Notes under the pieces: model-generated
Told to the model about the DNA's origin: nothing
Databases searched by the model: none
Seen by the model: only the letters and a program-made list of their open reading frames with translations
Part shown: positions 17,452 through 27,086 of the stretch, piece by piece
Layout of the letters: each line of letters begins with the position of its first letter
Numbering within the stretch: position 1 is the first letter of the stretch
Made by a program: the position numbers and the translations under genes
Assembly (NCBI GenBank): GCA_015061185.1
Contig: SUWZ01000013.1
Span: 1-64,000, forward strand
DNA length: 64,000 bases
Origin: Bacteroidales bacterium
GTDB taxonomy: Bacteria; Bacteroidota; Bacteroidia; Bacteroidales; Paludibacteraceae
Direction of reading: 5' to 3'

Positions 17452-19189
17452 AAAAAGATTAAATATGTGTCCTTAACACCCAAACAAATTTTCAGAGAGC
17501 GTTATAATACTACTCTCTGAAGTTTGTTATATACAATGAATAGAGAGATATTTCAAAATTTTTCTATCTTTGTAAAAACATTAAATGTCAGAAATTATGG
17601 GCTTATATCTGAATCCGAATGCGGATGCGTTCATGGAAGACAAAGGAACAAGGATTTATGTTGATAAATCTTTATTGATTAGGGAACTGAACTCTATAGT
17701 AAGTACCAAGGAGGATTTTGTCTGCCTCTCTCGTCCTCGCCGCTTTGGAAAGAGCATGGCGGGCAACATGATTTCTGCCTACTACTCAAAGGGCTGCGAT
17801 ACACGTGACGTTTTCAGCCAGATGAAACTCGGTCAAGAGCCCGGCTTTGACAAGTACCTGAACAAGTTCAATGTCATCAAACTGGATTTGAACGGGTGGT
17901 ATCAAAATACAAAAAAGAAAAATACGCACGCTTCTTTGATTGAGCAGATAGATAAAATTGTTGCAGAAGAATTTAAGGAGCAATTCCAAAACATAGTTTT
18001 TGGAGAGGATGAAAATTCCATAGACAAATGTATCTCGAAGGTCTATAAGCTTACCGGCGAAAAGTTTGTCATTATCATAGACGAATACGATGTGCTGATT
18101 CGTGAGCAAGTTCCGCAATCGCTGTTCGACAGTTATCTAAGTTTCCTCAACGGACTTTTCAAGGACACAGCCATTCGCCCGGCTATTGCCCTTGCCTACA
18201 TTACCGGCATCATTCCGATTGTGCGCGACAAGGTACAGTCCAAACTGAACGAGTTCACTGAATATACCATGCTCGATGCGGCGCAATTTGCTCCGCACGT
18301 AGGTTTCACCGCAGAGGAGACTAAGGCTCTTTGTGAACAATACGGATGTGACTTTGCCGAATTTGAGCGTTGGTATGACGGTTATAGGCTCAGCGAAGAG
18401 GTCAGTCTCTTTAACCCAAAGTCGGTGACCTCTTCCATCAGTCGCAAGCGGATGGGTAGCTACTGGTCTGCTACAGGTTCATTTGAGGCGTTGAAAGATT
18501 ACATTTTGATGGATTTTGAAGGTATCCGTCAGGATGTTGTCACCATGATTTCGGGCGATAGTGTGGAGGTGGATGTTGGCTCGTTCTTGAACACTTTGGA
18601 CAAGTTTGAGTCGAAGGACGATGTGTTCACTTACCTGATTCACTTGGGTTACTTGAACTATAATTTTGAAGAACAAACTTGCCGCATACCCAATGAGGAA
18701 GTTCGGCAAGAGTGGGTGCGTTCTGTTAAACTGAGTCCCGACTACAAGAAGCTGATGGAGATCATCAACGCCTCCAAAAAACTCCTCGACGCAACCGTTG
18801 AAGGCAACGAGGAGGCGGTGGCAAAGGCTCTCGACGCAGCCCACACAGAGGTGACAAACCCTCTTACCTACAATGATGAGCATTGCTTCCAAAGTGCCAT
18901 CTGCTTGGCTTACTTCTACGCAAATACCCGTTACACGCTCTTTAAAGAGTTGCCAACGGGAAAGGGGTATGCAGACTTGGTTTTAATTCCATACTTGCCA
19001 AATATTCCGGCAATGGTGATAGAGTTGAAACACAACAAAAGCGCAGGAAGCGCACTTCAACAGATAAAGGATAAAAACTATTGTCAGGCACTTAACAACT
19101 ATAAGGGCGATTTACTTTTCGTTGGTGTAAATTACGACGAAAAGACGAAGAAGCACAGGTGCAAGATAGAGCGGTTGGTGAATGAGTAG
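17452..19189 (+). repeat. direct repeat copy 2: intergenic hairpin + promoter + AAA-ATPase/PD-(D/E)XK gene
   Basis: pairs with 764-2501. Confidence 0.85.
17585..19189 (+). CDS. AAA-ATPase-like / PD-(D/E)XK nuclease family protein (DUF1703-type), copy 2
   Basis: 534 aa, nearly identical N-terminal ~300 aa and C-terminal region to copy 1, divergent middle. Confidence 0.85.
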   Translation: MSEIMGLYLNPNADAFMEDKGTRIYVDKSLLIRELNSIVSTKEDFVCLSRPRRFGKSMAGNMISAYYSKGCDTRDVFSQMKLGQEPGFDKYLNKFNVIKLDLNGWYQNTKKKNTHASLIEQIDKIVAEEFKEQFQNIVFGEDENSIDKCISKVYKLTGEKFVIIIDEYDVLIREQVPQSLFDSYLSFLNGLFKDTAIRPAIALAYITGIIPIVRDKVQSKLNEFTEYTMLDAAQFAPHVGFTAEETKALCEQYGCDFAEFERWYDGYRLSEEVSLFNPKSVTSSISRKRMGSYWSATGSFEALKDYILMDFEGIRQDVVTMISGDSVEVDVGSFLNTLDKFESKDDVFTYLIHLGYLNYNFEEQTCRIPNEEVRQEWVRSVKLSPDYKKLMEIINASKKLLDATVEGNEEAVAKALDAAHTEVTNPLTYNDEHCFQSAICLAYFYANTRYTLFKELPTGKGYADLVLIPYLPNIPAMVIELKHNKSAGSALQQIKDKNYCQALNNYKGDLLFVGVNYDEKTKKHRCKIERLVNE

Positions 19190-19250
19190 AGATTAACATC
19201 AAATTTTACCATAATGAAAAAACTTTTCCATTCGAGGATTTTTATGGGGG

Positions 19251-21353
19251 TTATTTGATATAACCGCCCATAATAATTTCTTCCGAATACTCTGTAGGAC
19301 AAACTCTTTCTGATGTGATAGGTCTGATTATGTAATTGTATTTTAAACCTACAACCACCTCTTTATCTTCAAAATAAGTCTTATTTCCTTGTAATGAGGC
19401 TATTGGTAACATATGCTCTTCTTCCACTTTTTTGTAGATGACATAGCGAGTGATGTTAGAGCTATTGTGTTCCCATTTAAATTCAATGCATTTCCTTTTT
19501 TCTTCATTAATCACTCTCGATTGCAAGTTCTTAATACATCCGGGTCTCTCTCCTAAAGTTGTTAATCGGTTGGAATGTGTAGTTGTTTTATTTCCGGCGT
19601 CATCTCTCACTACCATAAAATATTGAACAAATTCACCTGAAAATGAATAAGGGTCATTGTATTCGTTTGGTAATCTCTTTGTTAAATCATATTTTTTTAT
19701 CAATACAACTTTCCCAGTGTCATCTATTTGACGATATAACTCCATTTCTATAGCATCCTCACTTGGCGTGTTATCCCATTTAACTACAATTTTATCCCCC
19801 TCTTTCTCTTGTTGGATTAATTTAAATACAGCACCAACGGGAGCAATTGTGTCCGGTTTGGTAATCTTGACGGCTTCCGACCAATTCGACTCATTGTAGG
19901 ACCTATCAATAGCAGTTACTTTATAATATTTATTTTTGGTAATTGTGTTCAATGTAACGGTGTCGTTGTAAAGTGTGTCTTTTAAGTAAGTTCCCTTTAC
20001 TGTAAAATAATCTTCTTCTTTTCCACTATTAGAAGAGTAGAGACGATAAGCAAATATATCATTTTCTCTATTGGGGGTCCATGTGATAGTTACAATTCCG
20101 GAGGAATCTATTATAGCCTTTAATCCATTAGGAGCTATAGGAGGTATAGAGTCATTGTAATGTGCATATACATAGTTTACATTACTAACTTCTCCTTCAT
20201 TATATCCATAAGCAACAATACCATAGTAATTAGAGCTATTAATGTTGGTTTTATCGCTAAATTTTTTAGAACTTGTTGGAAGCAGAGTTGTGTTAAGTGG
20301 TTTGAACTCTTGAAAGTCTCTTGTGCGCATCACTTGCAATCCTTTAATTCTTTTTTGAAATTTCTTGTCCACACTCCACTGAATCTCTGTATGATTTTTC
20401 TTAAAGATAATAGTGTCAATCTCAATAGAAATCTGTTTGAAATTTAACTTGGCTTGACCTGCCCATACTTTGGAATAAGGACCATAGAAGCCGAATGGAG
20501 AATAACCTGTTATGCGATAGTAGAATGTATCATCTTGGTTGGGAAGAGAATCCTTATATAAAGCTATATTTTTTAATTCCTCTTTGGTGTAACTATGAAT
20601 GAATGGTCTCTTTTTCAACGGAGTAAAATGGATGCTGTCTGTACTTCTTTCAATTCGAAAAGCAGAGTAATATCCTTTTAACTTCTCCATTGTCCATTGG
20701 AAATCTACATAATGTTCCTCAAATTGGGCTGTAAAGTCTTCAATTACAGGCAATTGAGTCTTTTGAGATGTATTCACAGTTGTAATTCCAACGTTGGCGT
20801 TTGCAATATTTGTTTGGTCGGAAAATACTACCCGATATTCGTAGGTTGTATTTTTTTCAATATTTTTATCTACAAAGATCAAAGCTCCTGCTTTTGCAAC
20901 CTGTAGAGAAATGTCTGCTCCAAATACAGCCATGGCATAAAGCATTGCATCTTCAAACGATTGCTCCCCTTGTACCGACTCAAATCCTGATTTTAAATAC
21001 TTTGTGTTGGAATATTTTTCTTTTTCATATTCTTTACGTCCTTCTTTATAGAGAACTTCTCTTAAGGGGTAGATATCTTCATTGTAACTCTCTATGATTT
21101 CCATTTCTTTGTTGGATAGAGGTTTCAATTCGGGGGATATACTATTCCATTTACTTTCTCCTTTTTCTCTCCTTTGTACGATATATCCATGTGTTAAACT
21201 TTTCTCAATTAGTTTTTCATTTGCAGGAATCCAACGTAGAGAAATTGAGTCCCCATGGTTGAAATGAAGAACTACAATCTCTTTTTCCGAATCAGTAGCA
21301 TAAAGTGTAGCGACTAATAAGTTGGTCAATATGAATGTTATTACTCTTTTCAT
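19251..21353 (-). CDS. fibronectin type III-like multi-domain secreted protein
   Basis: 700 aa with signal peptide; repeated FN3-like patterns (PIAPNGLKAIIDSSGIVTITWTPNRENDIFAYRLYSS; NITRYVIYKKVEEEHMLPIASLQGNKTYFEDKEV). Confidence 0.65.
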   Translation of the reverse strand: MKRVITFILTNLLVATLYATDSEKEIVVLHFNHGDSISLRWIPANEKLIEKSLTHGYIVQRREKGESKWNSISPELKPLSNKEMEIIESYNEDIYPLREVLYKEGRKEYEKEKYSNTKYLKSGFESVQGEQSFEDAMLYAMAVFGADISLQVAKAGALIFVDKNIEKNTTYEYRVVFSDQTNIANANVGITTVNTSQKTQLPVIEDFTAQFEEHYVDFQWTMEKLKGYYSAFRIERSTDSIHFTPLKKRPFIHSYTKEELKNIALYKDSLPNQDDTFYYRITGYSPFGFYGPYSKVWAGQAKLNFKQISIEIDTIIFKKNHTEIQWSVDKKFQKRIKGLQVMRTRDFQEFKPLNTTLLPTSSKKFSDKTNINSSNYYGIVAYGYNEGEVSNVNYVYAHYNDSIPPIAPNGLKAIIDSSGIVTITWTPNRENDIFAYRLYSSNSGKEEDYFTVKGTYLKDTLYNDTVTLNTITKNKYYKVTAIDRSYNESNWSEAVKITKPDTIAPVGAVFKLIQQEKEGDKIVVKWDNTPSEDAIEMELYRQIDDTGKVVLIKKYDLTKRLPNEYNDPYSFSGEFVQYFMVVRDDAGNKTTTHSNRLTTLGERPGCIKNLQSRVINEEKRKCIEFKWEHNSSNITRYVIYKKVEEEHMLPIASLQGNKTYFEDKEVVVGLKYNYIIRPITSERVCPTEYSEEIIMGGYIK

Positions 21354-21386
21354 TGTTGTATTATTTCATGTGTATAATAATTCTTC

Positions 21387-23696
21387 TTATTCTCCTTCAT
21401 CTTCTTCTATCAATTTTGGATCTACATTCTCCATTGCTTGATTGTATATCTGTTCAAAATTTTCTCCATCTGTCATATTTGTCTCTAATGAGTTGCGATG
21501 TTGAGAGAAGTCGTACGTTCCATCGTTCGATTCGTTAAATGGCTCTATGTTTTCCCAGTTACAAGTACTTCCTGCTTCGAATTTTGCATTAGCATTTCCA
21601 CTGAATAAGCCTCCTAATACACTATAACGGAATCCTACTTGACCATATAGATACAATGGTTTAGGGAATTCTGCATTTACTTCTGCAGCTGCACTCATTT
21701 CTAGGAATTCAAATTTTTTCTTTCTAGGTTTTACTCCCGCTCCTAAATCAAGCCATACGTATGCTCTACCATAGCCGCGATAAGCACTATTTTCGCAATT
21801 TTGTCCCGGACGTTTCGCAACCATAACGTCCACTCCTCCTAACATATTAACTCCTGCATAGATGAATTTATCAAATCCACATTCAACAGAAACTGCTGCA
21901 CCAAAGGCAAAACCTTTACCAGTAACAAAATCTTCTTGATGTCCGGATGCTGATGATTGAGTCACATTAAATAATTCCGTTATTCGAGAATCCAAAGGTG
22001 GTAAAGATGCTGGTATATTGTGTCCCATCATAAAATAGGCCTTAGCTTTTGCAATTTTAGCAAATTTTAATTCTTGTGTAGGATCTGTTAATGACCCCAT
22101 ATTAAAATACCAAATTTTAGGATCTGAGTACAATTCAATTTTTGCGTGTCCTTGGATGCAAGCTAATTTAGCTTCTACGTTGGCATTAAGTTTTAGTATC
22201 TCTTTTTCGAAGTCATAGTAACTATACACGGTACCATTTACAATGGAGTTGTCTTGATTATCACCAAGCATATATATACCTCCCTCTAAATTTATATTTT
22301 TTACACCTCCTCCGGAACTGAAATCCATACCTAGTTTCACTTCTGCGCCAACCAAACTCTCTTGTGCTGCATAAACTTTGATTCCGCCTTGGAAACCAAA
22401 ACCTATTTTAGGTGAAGGGAAATAATCTCTTGTTACTTCTTTTGTGGTCTGATTAACAGAATATTGCATTCTGCTGTATAAGGCCAATGATACAGAGTTA
22501 AGCATTACAGCAGGAGGGAAAATAATAGTTCCAGGAGGTACTCCAACATTGGCATATACATACCAATAACGATATGCACTCTCATTATTGCTACTTAACA
22601 TGTATTTTGTTTTTCCGAACATAGCACTGGCTCCTACATCAATGTTTAGAGCATCCATGCTAATTTGTAGTTCCCCGGAAAATCCTCGACCAAATTTATG
22701 CTCTTCGCTTATAGTTATTTCTCCTTCTACATCATATCGTTCTACGCCTCCTTTTAAATGGAATGCTGAAAAATCGGCATCTACATTTATGGCATCAACA
22801 TGTAGTTTATTAGGTTTCCAGCCATTGTCAACATCTGTTGAACAACTGAATTTTCCTCCGCAACTAACACCTTTCCCGTCGCCAATCAGTTTTACATTTA
22901 CTTTGGCTCCAAAACTGGCTGTTCGTTTACTGTTTGTTGTATCGAATCCGGCTGAAACATTTAGCAACTCTATTTCCAATGCTCCTAAATTGAGCGATTT
23001 TGCACTATTGAGCGCAAATTTTCCTCCTCCAAAATTAGGCTCACATGTGGATAATTTAAGATTTTGGAATCCGAGTCCTTCTACTTTCAAGAAACTGCAA
23101 GCTAAATCAATAGATCCATTTAGGTTGAAGAAAAATCCTTTTTTGTAAGTAGAGTCAGGTGTCAATTGTTTTTCGTAAGTGATGGAGGTCCCTGCTCCTA
23201 ATGTAACGTCTGATGTCTCAAGTAATGGTAGTCTGTAGGTATGTGCAGAGAGATTTTCAACACCGATGGAGTAGCAGAGATTATCGTTGCTATCAGAGTA
23301 AATACTTCCGTCTATGTTGAGATTTAGAGATTTTCCCTCTTTATCTTTTAGAGCGATTACATCTAAATTTCCGGCTAGACCACCTCCGACAACTTTCCCA
23401 TTTGCAATAGCTACTTCAACGCTATTAATTTTTGTATCGATTACTCCTGTTTTTAATTCTCCTTTCCCGTCTCCAAAGGAGGCTCCAAACCAACCCGATA
23501 CCCCCGTCTCATCTATTAGCATGTTGTAAGCTCTCAAAGTATCGATAAAAGGAATTTCATCGCTTACATTTACTTCTAGTGTTTTTAGCGCAAACCCGGT
23601 CCAATAGGTTGCATCATCATTCTTAAATGGCATTTTATACCCTTTGGGAAATTGGAAGTTTTCTGCATTCGATACTGTACTGAAGTCGGCTACCAA
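21387..23696 (-). CDS. large secreted beta-rich protein, 3' part of a frameshift-split gene
   Basis: 769 aa without its own signal peptide; in-frame upstream extension VKCTGDITYEVQGLVADFSTVSN joins the 23707-24864 ORF across an A7 tract. Confidence 0.6.
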   Translation of the reverse strand: MVADFSTVSNAENFQFPKGYKMPFKNDDATYWTGFALKTLEVNVSDEIPFIDTLRAYNMLIDETGVSGWFGASFGDGKGELKTGVIDTKINSVEVAIANGKVVGGGLAGNLDVIALKDKEGKSLNLNIDGSIYSDSNDNLCYSIGVENLSAHTYRLPLLETSDVTLGAGTSITYEKQLTPDSTYKKGFFFNLNGSIDLACSFLKVEGLGFQNLKLSTCEPNFGGGKFALNSAKSLNLGALEIELLNVSAGFDTTNSKRTASFGAKVNVKLIGDGKGVSCGGKFSCSTDVDNGWKPNKLHVDAINVDADFSAFHLKGGVERYDVEGEITISEEHKFGRGFSGELQISMDALNIDVGASAMFGKTKYMLSSNNESAYRYWYVYANVGVPPGTIIFPPAVMLNSVSLALYSRMQYSVNQTTKEVTRDYFPSPKIGFGFQGGIKVYAAQESLVGAEVKLGMDFSSGGGVKNINLEGGIYMLGDNQDNSIVNGTVYSYYDFEKEILKLNANVEAKLACIQGHAKIELYSDPKIWYFNMGSLTDPTQELKFAKIAKAKAYFMMGHNIPASLPPLDSRITELFNVTQSSASGHQEDFVTGKGFAFGAAVSVECGFDKFIYAGVNMLGGVDVMVAKRPGQNCENSAYRGYGRAYVWLDLGAGVKPRKKKFEFLEMSAAAEVNAEFPKPLYLYGQVGFRYSVLGGLFSGNANAKFEAGSTCNWENIEPFNESNDGTYDFSQHRNSLETNMTDGENFEQIYNQAMENVDPKLIEEDEGE

Positions 23697-23706
23697 CCCT
23701 TGAACT

Positions 23707-24864
23707 TCATATGTGATATCTCCGGTACATTTTACCTTGAATGGTTTTTTTGAATCCTGTCTCGATGACTATGTTTTCAAGATCAGATGTCTCTAATCTA
23801 AATTCGGCAATCATAACAGAGTCGGCATTAGGTGTTTGTGACTTCTTGTTAGGTTGTGCCTCAGAACTGTTTTCTTCATTGGACGATTCACTTGCGGTTG
23901 CCTCGTTGGTATTGTTATCATCGCCATTTACTGAATTATCAGAGGTTGCTCCGTTTGGATCGATTTTTGTTGGAATAGTTGATTTATCTCCTATCGAAAC
24001 ATTCTTGTTGGCAGGATATATAACATCACTACTGAATACAAATTCTCCGTCTAAAAGTATTCCCTTAAACCCGTTGCAATCAATCTCTATATAACTATCT
24101 TTTTTTATTCCTATTTGAGCTTTCCCATCTAAAATAGGAAAGTAAACAATCTCTTTTGCAATAGAGAAATTTCCGGTAGTATTCTTTGTATCCAACATTA
24201 TTTTAGAGGAGCCATCACCAACCAAATGGATATTCTCTCCAATAAATCCGATTTTGGTATTTGCTCCATCTTCTGCAATCGAAAAGGGTAGTTGAAAGTC
24301 TGCGTGTACAGTCATTTGTACTGTCCCATCTCCATTTTCTTCTCGGGTATATTTTAAGGTGTCAATTGAAATCTCAAGTCCGGTTTGTCCGTATCCCCCT
24401 CGTAAACCGACGGGTGTTGTGTAATTAATCGAAATAATATTCTTGACACTTCTGATAACTCTCTCAATATCATTGTTGAGATTTTCTATTTTTTGTTTGT
24501 ATTCGTCCCCAACTCCTTCTAAGATAGAACCCTCTTTAAGCTCAGTTTTGATAGCTTCAATCTTACTCTTTAGACTTTCAGAGTCTGTCTTTTTAAGATT
24601 TTCTATATCGAATCCTCCAATGAGTTCTTCGTACTTACTTAGTACATTTTTAAGCCCCTCTTGCGGATTAGTTAAATCGCTCTTTAAATCATTTAATGTA
24701 TTTTGTAAACTTTTTATGGATTGTTTTACTTCTTCTACATTCCCTTTTAGTTCATGCCTTGTTGCATCAATAATGTCTGCGTGTATAGTTTGTGTCGGAA
24801 GTGTAAATAAATATATAATCAATAGAATAAATATCCTCTTACTAATAATAAACTTTCTTATCAT
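23707..24864 (-). CDS. 5' part of the frameshift-split large secreted protein
   Basis: signal peptide MIRKFIISKRIFILLIIYLFTLPTQTIHA; predicted coiled coil; ends QGKMYRRYHI* just past the A7 tract. Confidence 0.6.
   Translation of the reverse strand: MIRKFIISKRIFILLIIYLFTLPTQTIHADIIDATRHELKGNVEEVKQSIKSLQNTLNDLKSDLTNPQEGLKNVLSKYEELIGGFDIENLKKTDSESLKSKIEAIKTELKEGSILEGVGDEYKQKIENLNNDIERVIRSVKNIISINYTTPVGLRGGYGQTGLEISIDTLKYTREENGDGTVQMTVHADFQLPFSIAEDGANTKIGFIGENIHLVGDGSSKIMLDTKNTTGNFSIAKEIVYFPILDGKAQIGIKKDSYIEIDCNGFKGILLDGEFVFSSDVIYPANKNVSIGDKSTIPTKIDPNGATSDNSVNGDDNNTNEATASESSNEENSSEAQPNKKSQTPNADSVMIAEFRLETSDLENIVIETGFKKTIQGKMYRRYHI
23745..23751 (-). other. A7 homopolymer (T7 on + strand) at the frameshift site
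   Basis: TTC AAA AAA A|CC A...; removing one A gives TGFKKPFKVKCTGDITYEVQGLVADF, joining both ORFs. Confidence 0.8.
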
Positions 24865-25232
24865 TTTAGAATTATTTTAAATTGGATTTCCTGTCATTTG
24901 TTAGTTTGATATTAAAAAACCGCGCAAAGTTAATGTTTTAATCTTATTTTACAAAGTTTTTGTTTTAGGTAAATTTTATAAATTTATCTTTTGGGTAAAA
25001 TTTGATTACATTGAGGTGATGGTTTTGCTGATTTGATTTACTCTGAGAGTGATGATGAACTCTCAGATCGATATTCTCGTATTCAGGCAACTAATAAGTT
25101 GACGATCTAATGTAAAAAAAGAAGTGCAAAAAATATAGTCATTTAAATTTTTCATCATTTTATACCTCTTTCATTTCTTTGTTGTATCTTTGTGGAGAAA
25201 CTATAATGTGAGTTTTATAATAAGTTTTTTTT

Positions 25233-26867
25233 ATGAGTCAACAAAGTCAGTCGTGGAATTCTCGTGTGGGATTGATTTTAGCTATGGCAGGTAATGCTGT
25301 GGGTATCGGAAATTTTCTTCGTTTTCCGGTGCAAGCTGTACAGAATGGTGGAGGCGCATTTATTATACCTTATTTGGTTTCTTTTGTCTTATTGGGTATC
25401 CCTTTATTACTTGTAGAATGGTCAACCGGTAAGTATGGTGGAATGCATGGACATCACTCGCCTCCAATGATTATGCAGATGATGAATCATAGAAAAATTT
25501 GGCGTTACACAGGTGCTTTCGGAATATTTTCAAGTGTGATAATTTGTTCCTATTATTGCTATATTGAGAGTTGGAATTTGTCTTATGCAATCTATTCTGT
25601 ATTGGGAGTTTTCAACGGAATGGGAGAGACGCAAATATCAGATTTTTTTGCTGCTTATCTGAATGTAAGTGTTGATAATTTTATTCCACTTGTCTCCTTC
25701 TTGTTTTGTATGTGCCTTAATATCTTTATTTTGAGCAAAGGAATTTCCGGAGGAATCGAAAAAGTTGCCAAATTTTGTATGCCGATGCTTTTCATCTTTG
25801 GTATATTTTTGGCTATTAAGGCTTGTTCATTGACGGCTGGTGAAGATGGCGCAATATTTGATGGAACTGAGGGGTTGAACTTTTTATGGACTCCTAATTT
25901 TGATTCGTTGGATAATCCTAAAGTTTGGTTGGCAGCGGCAGGACAAATATTTTTTACACTCTCTTTGGGTATGGGGGCTATTCAATGTTATGCTTCCTAT
26001 CTGCAAAAAGAGGATGATATCGCTTTAAATTCTATGACGTCCGGTTTCGTGAATGAGTTTACGGAGGTGATAATAGGAGGGGCTATTCTTATTCCAATTT
26101 CCGTTGGATATTTAGGCGTTGATAGGGTAGTAGAGTTGATGCAGTCCGGAGGTTTAGGATTAGGTTTTAAAACAATGCCCTATTTGTTCGAACAATGGGG
26201 TGGCGTGTTGTCTGCATTGACCGGATTAGCTTTTTTTGGTTTATTGTTCTTTGCTAGTTTAACTTCGACGTTGGCTTTGGCCCAACCTACGATAGGGTTC
26301 TTTTCCAGAAGTTATGAATGGACGCAAAAAAAATCTTCTATCTTCTTTGGGGGGATTTTACTTGTGATGGCTCTTCCATGTATCTTGTTTTTTGATAAGG
26401 GCGTTTTTGATGAATATGACTATTGGGGAGGAACAATTTCTTTGTTTTTCTTTGCAATGATAGAGTCTATTGCGTTTTCGTGGGTAATGGGTGTCGATAA
26501 AGGATGGAGAATGATAAATGATTATGCAGAATTGAAAATTCCAATCGTTTTTAAATATGTCTTGAAGTACATTACGCCTACTCTCTTTATTGTTATTTTT
26601 GTTTCTGCTCTGATTAAACCGATGAACGATGATTGGTCGTTGTTGAGTTTTTCCGGATGGGAATTAGATAATAGTGCGATTATAGCAGAGTTGATGCATA
26701 AAGGAGTTGATCCTAATGATCCCTCTATATTTTATTTAGATATGACACGTATATTGCTTTTAATATTTTTCGTATTGATTTGCGTATTAATTTGGCATGC
26801 AACTCGTACAAGAGAGGAAAATAGTAATAAACGTTTTACTGAGTCTCATCAAAATACACTCGAATAA
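25233..26867 (+). CDS. neurotransmitter:sodium symporter (NSS/SNF) family transporter
   Basis: WNSRVGLILAMAGNAVGIGNFLRFPVQAVQNGGGAFIIPY signature. Confidence 0.9.
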   Translation: MSQQSQSWNSRVGLILAMAGNAVGIGNFLRFPVQAVQNGGGAFIIPYLVSFVLLGIPLLLVEWSTGKYGGMHGHHSPPMIMQMMNHRKIWRYTGAFGIFSSVIICSYYCYIESWNLSYAIYSVLGVFNGMGETQISDFFAAYLNVSVDNFIPLVSFLFCMCLNIFILSKGISGGIEKVAKFCMPMLFIFGIFLAIKACSLTAGEDGAIFDGTEGLNFLWTPNFDSLDNPKVWLAAAGQIFFTLSLGMGAIQCYASYLQKEDDIALNSMTSGFVNEFTEVIIGGAILIPISVGYLGVDRVVELMQSGGLGLGFKTMPYLFEQWGGVLSALTGLAFFGLLFFASLTSTLALAQPTIGFFSRSYEWTQKKSSIFFGGILLVMALPCILFFDKGVFDEYDYWGGTISLFFFAMIESIAFSWVMGVDKGWRMINDYAELKIPIVFKYVLKYITPTLFIVIFVSALIKPMNDDWSLLSFSGWELDNSAIIAELMHKGVDPNDPSIFYLDMTRILLLIFFVLICVLIWHATRTREENSNKRFTESHQNTLE

Positions 26868-26869
26868 TT

Positions 26870-27001
26870 ATGAATCTTTCAGCATTCTTATTAATGTTTT
26901 TTGTACAAGGAACAATAGCCTTGATAACTTTTTATCTTTTTTATCGTGTGTTGAAAAGTGGTAAGAATAAGGGAGGTAAAAATAGAGATGAACTGAGGTA
27001 A
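26870..27001 (+). CDS. 43-aa single-TM small protein, MetS-like partner of the NSS transporter
   Basis: MNLSAFLLMFFVQGTIALITFYLFYRVLKSGKNKGGKNRDELR, directly after the transporter; below the ORF-track length cutoff. Confidence 0.6.
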   Translation: MNLSAFLLMFFVQGTIALITFYLFYRVLKSGKNKGGKNRDELR

Positions 27002-27086
27002 GTTAATAAAGCTTCTATAAATTATTATTGGTAATTTATAGAATCAGCCAAAAATAATTCCAATTAGGTAATTAAAATTTTACGAT

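Noticed and set aside
22588-23148. Plus-strand 186-aa ORF inside the 21387-23696 gene
   Set aside because: Low-complexity Ser/Pro/Phe-rich antisense translation, no domain or start context.
25014-25110. Short open stretch GDGFADLIYSESDDELSDRYSRIQATNKLTI upstream of the NSS transporter
   Set aside because: Looks codon-like but has no start and no recognised family; possibly a gene remnant, too short to support.
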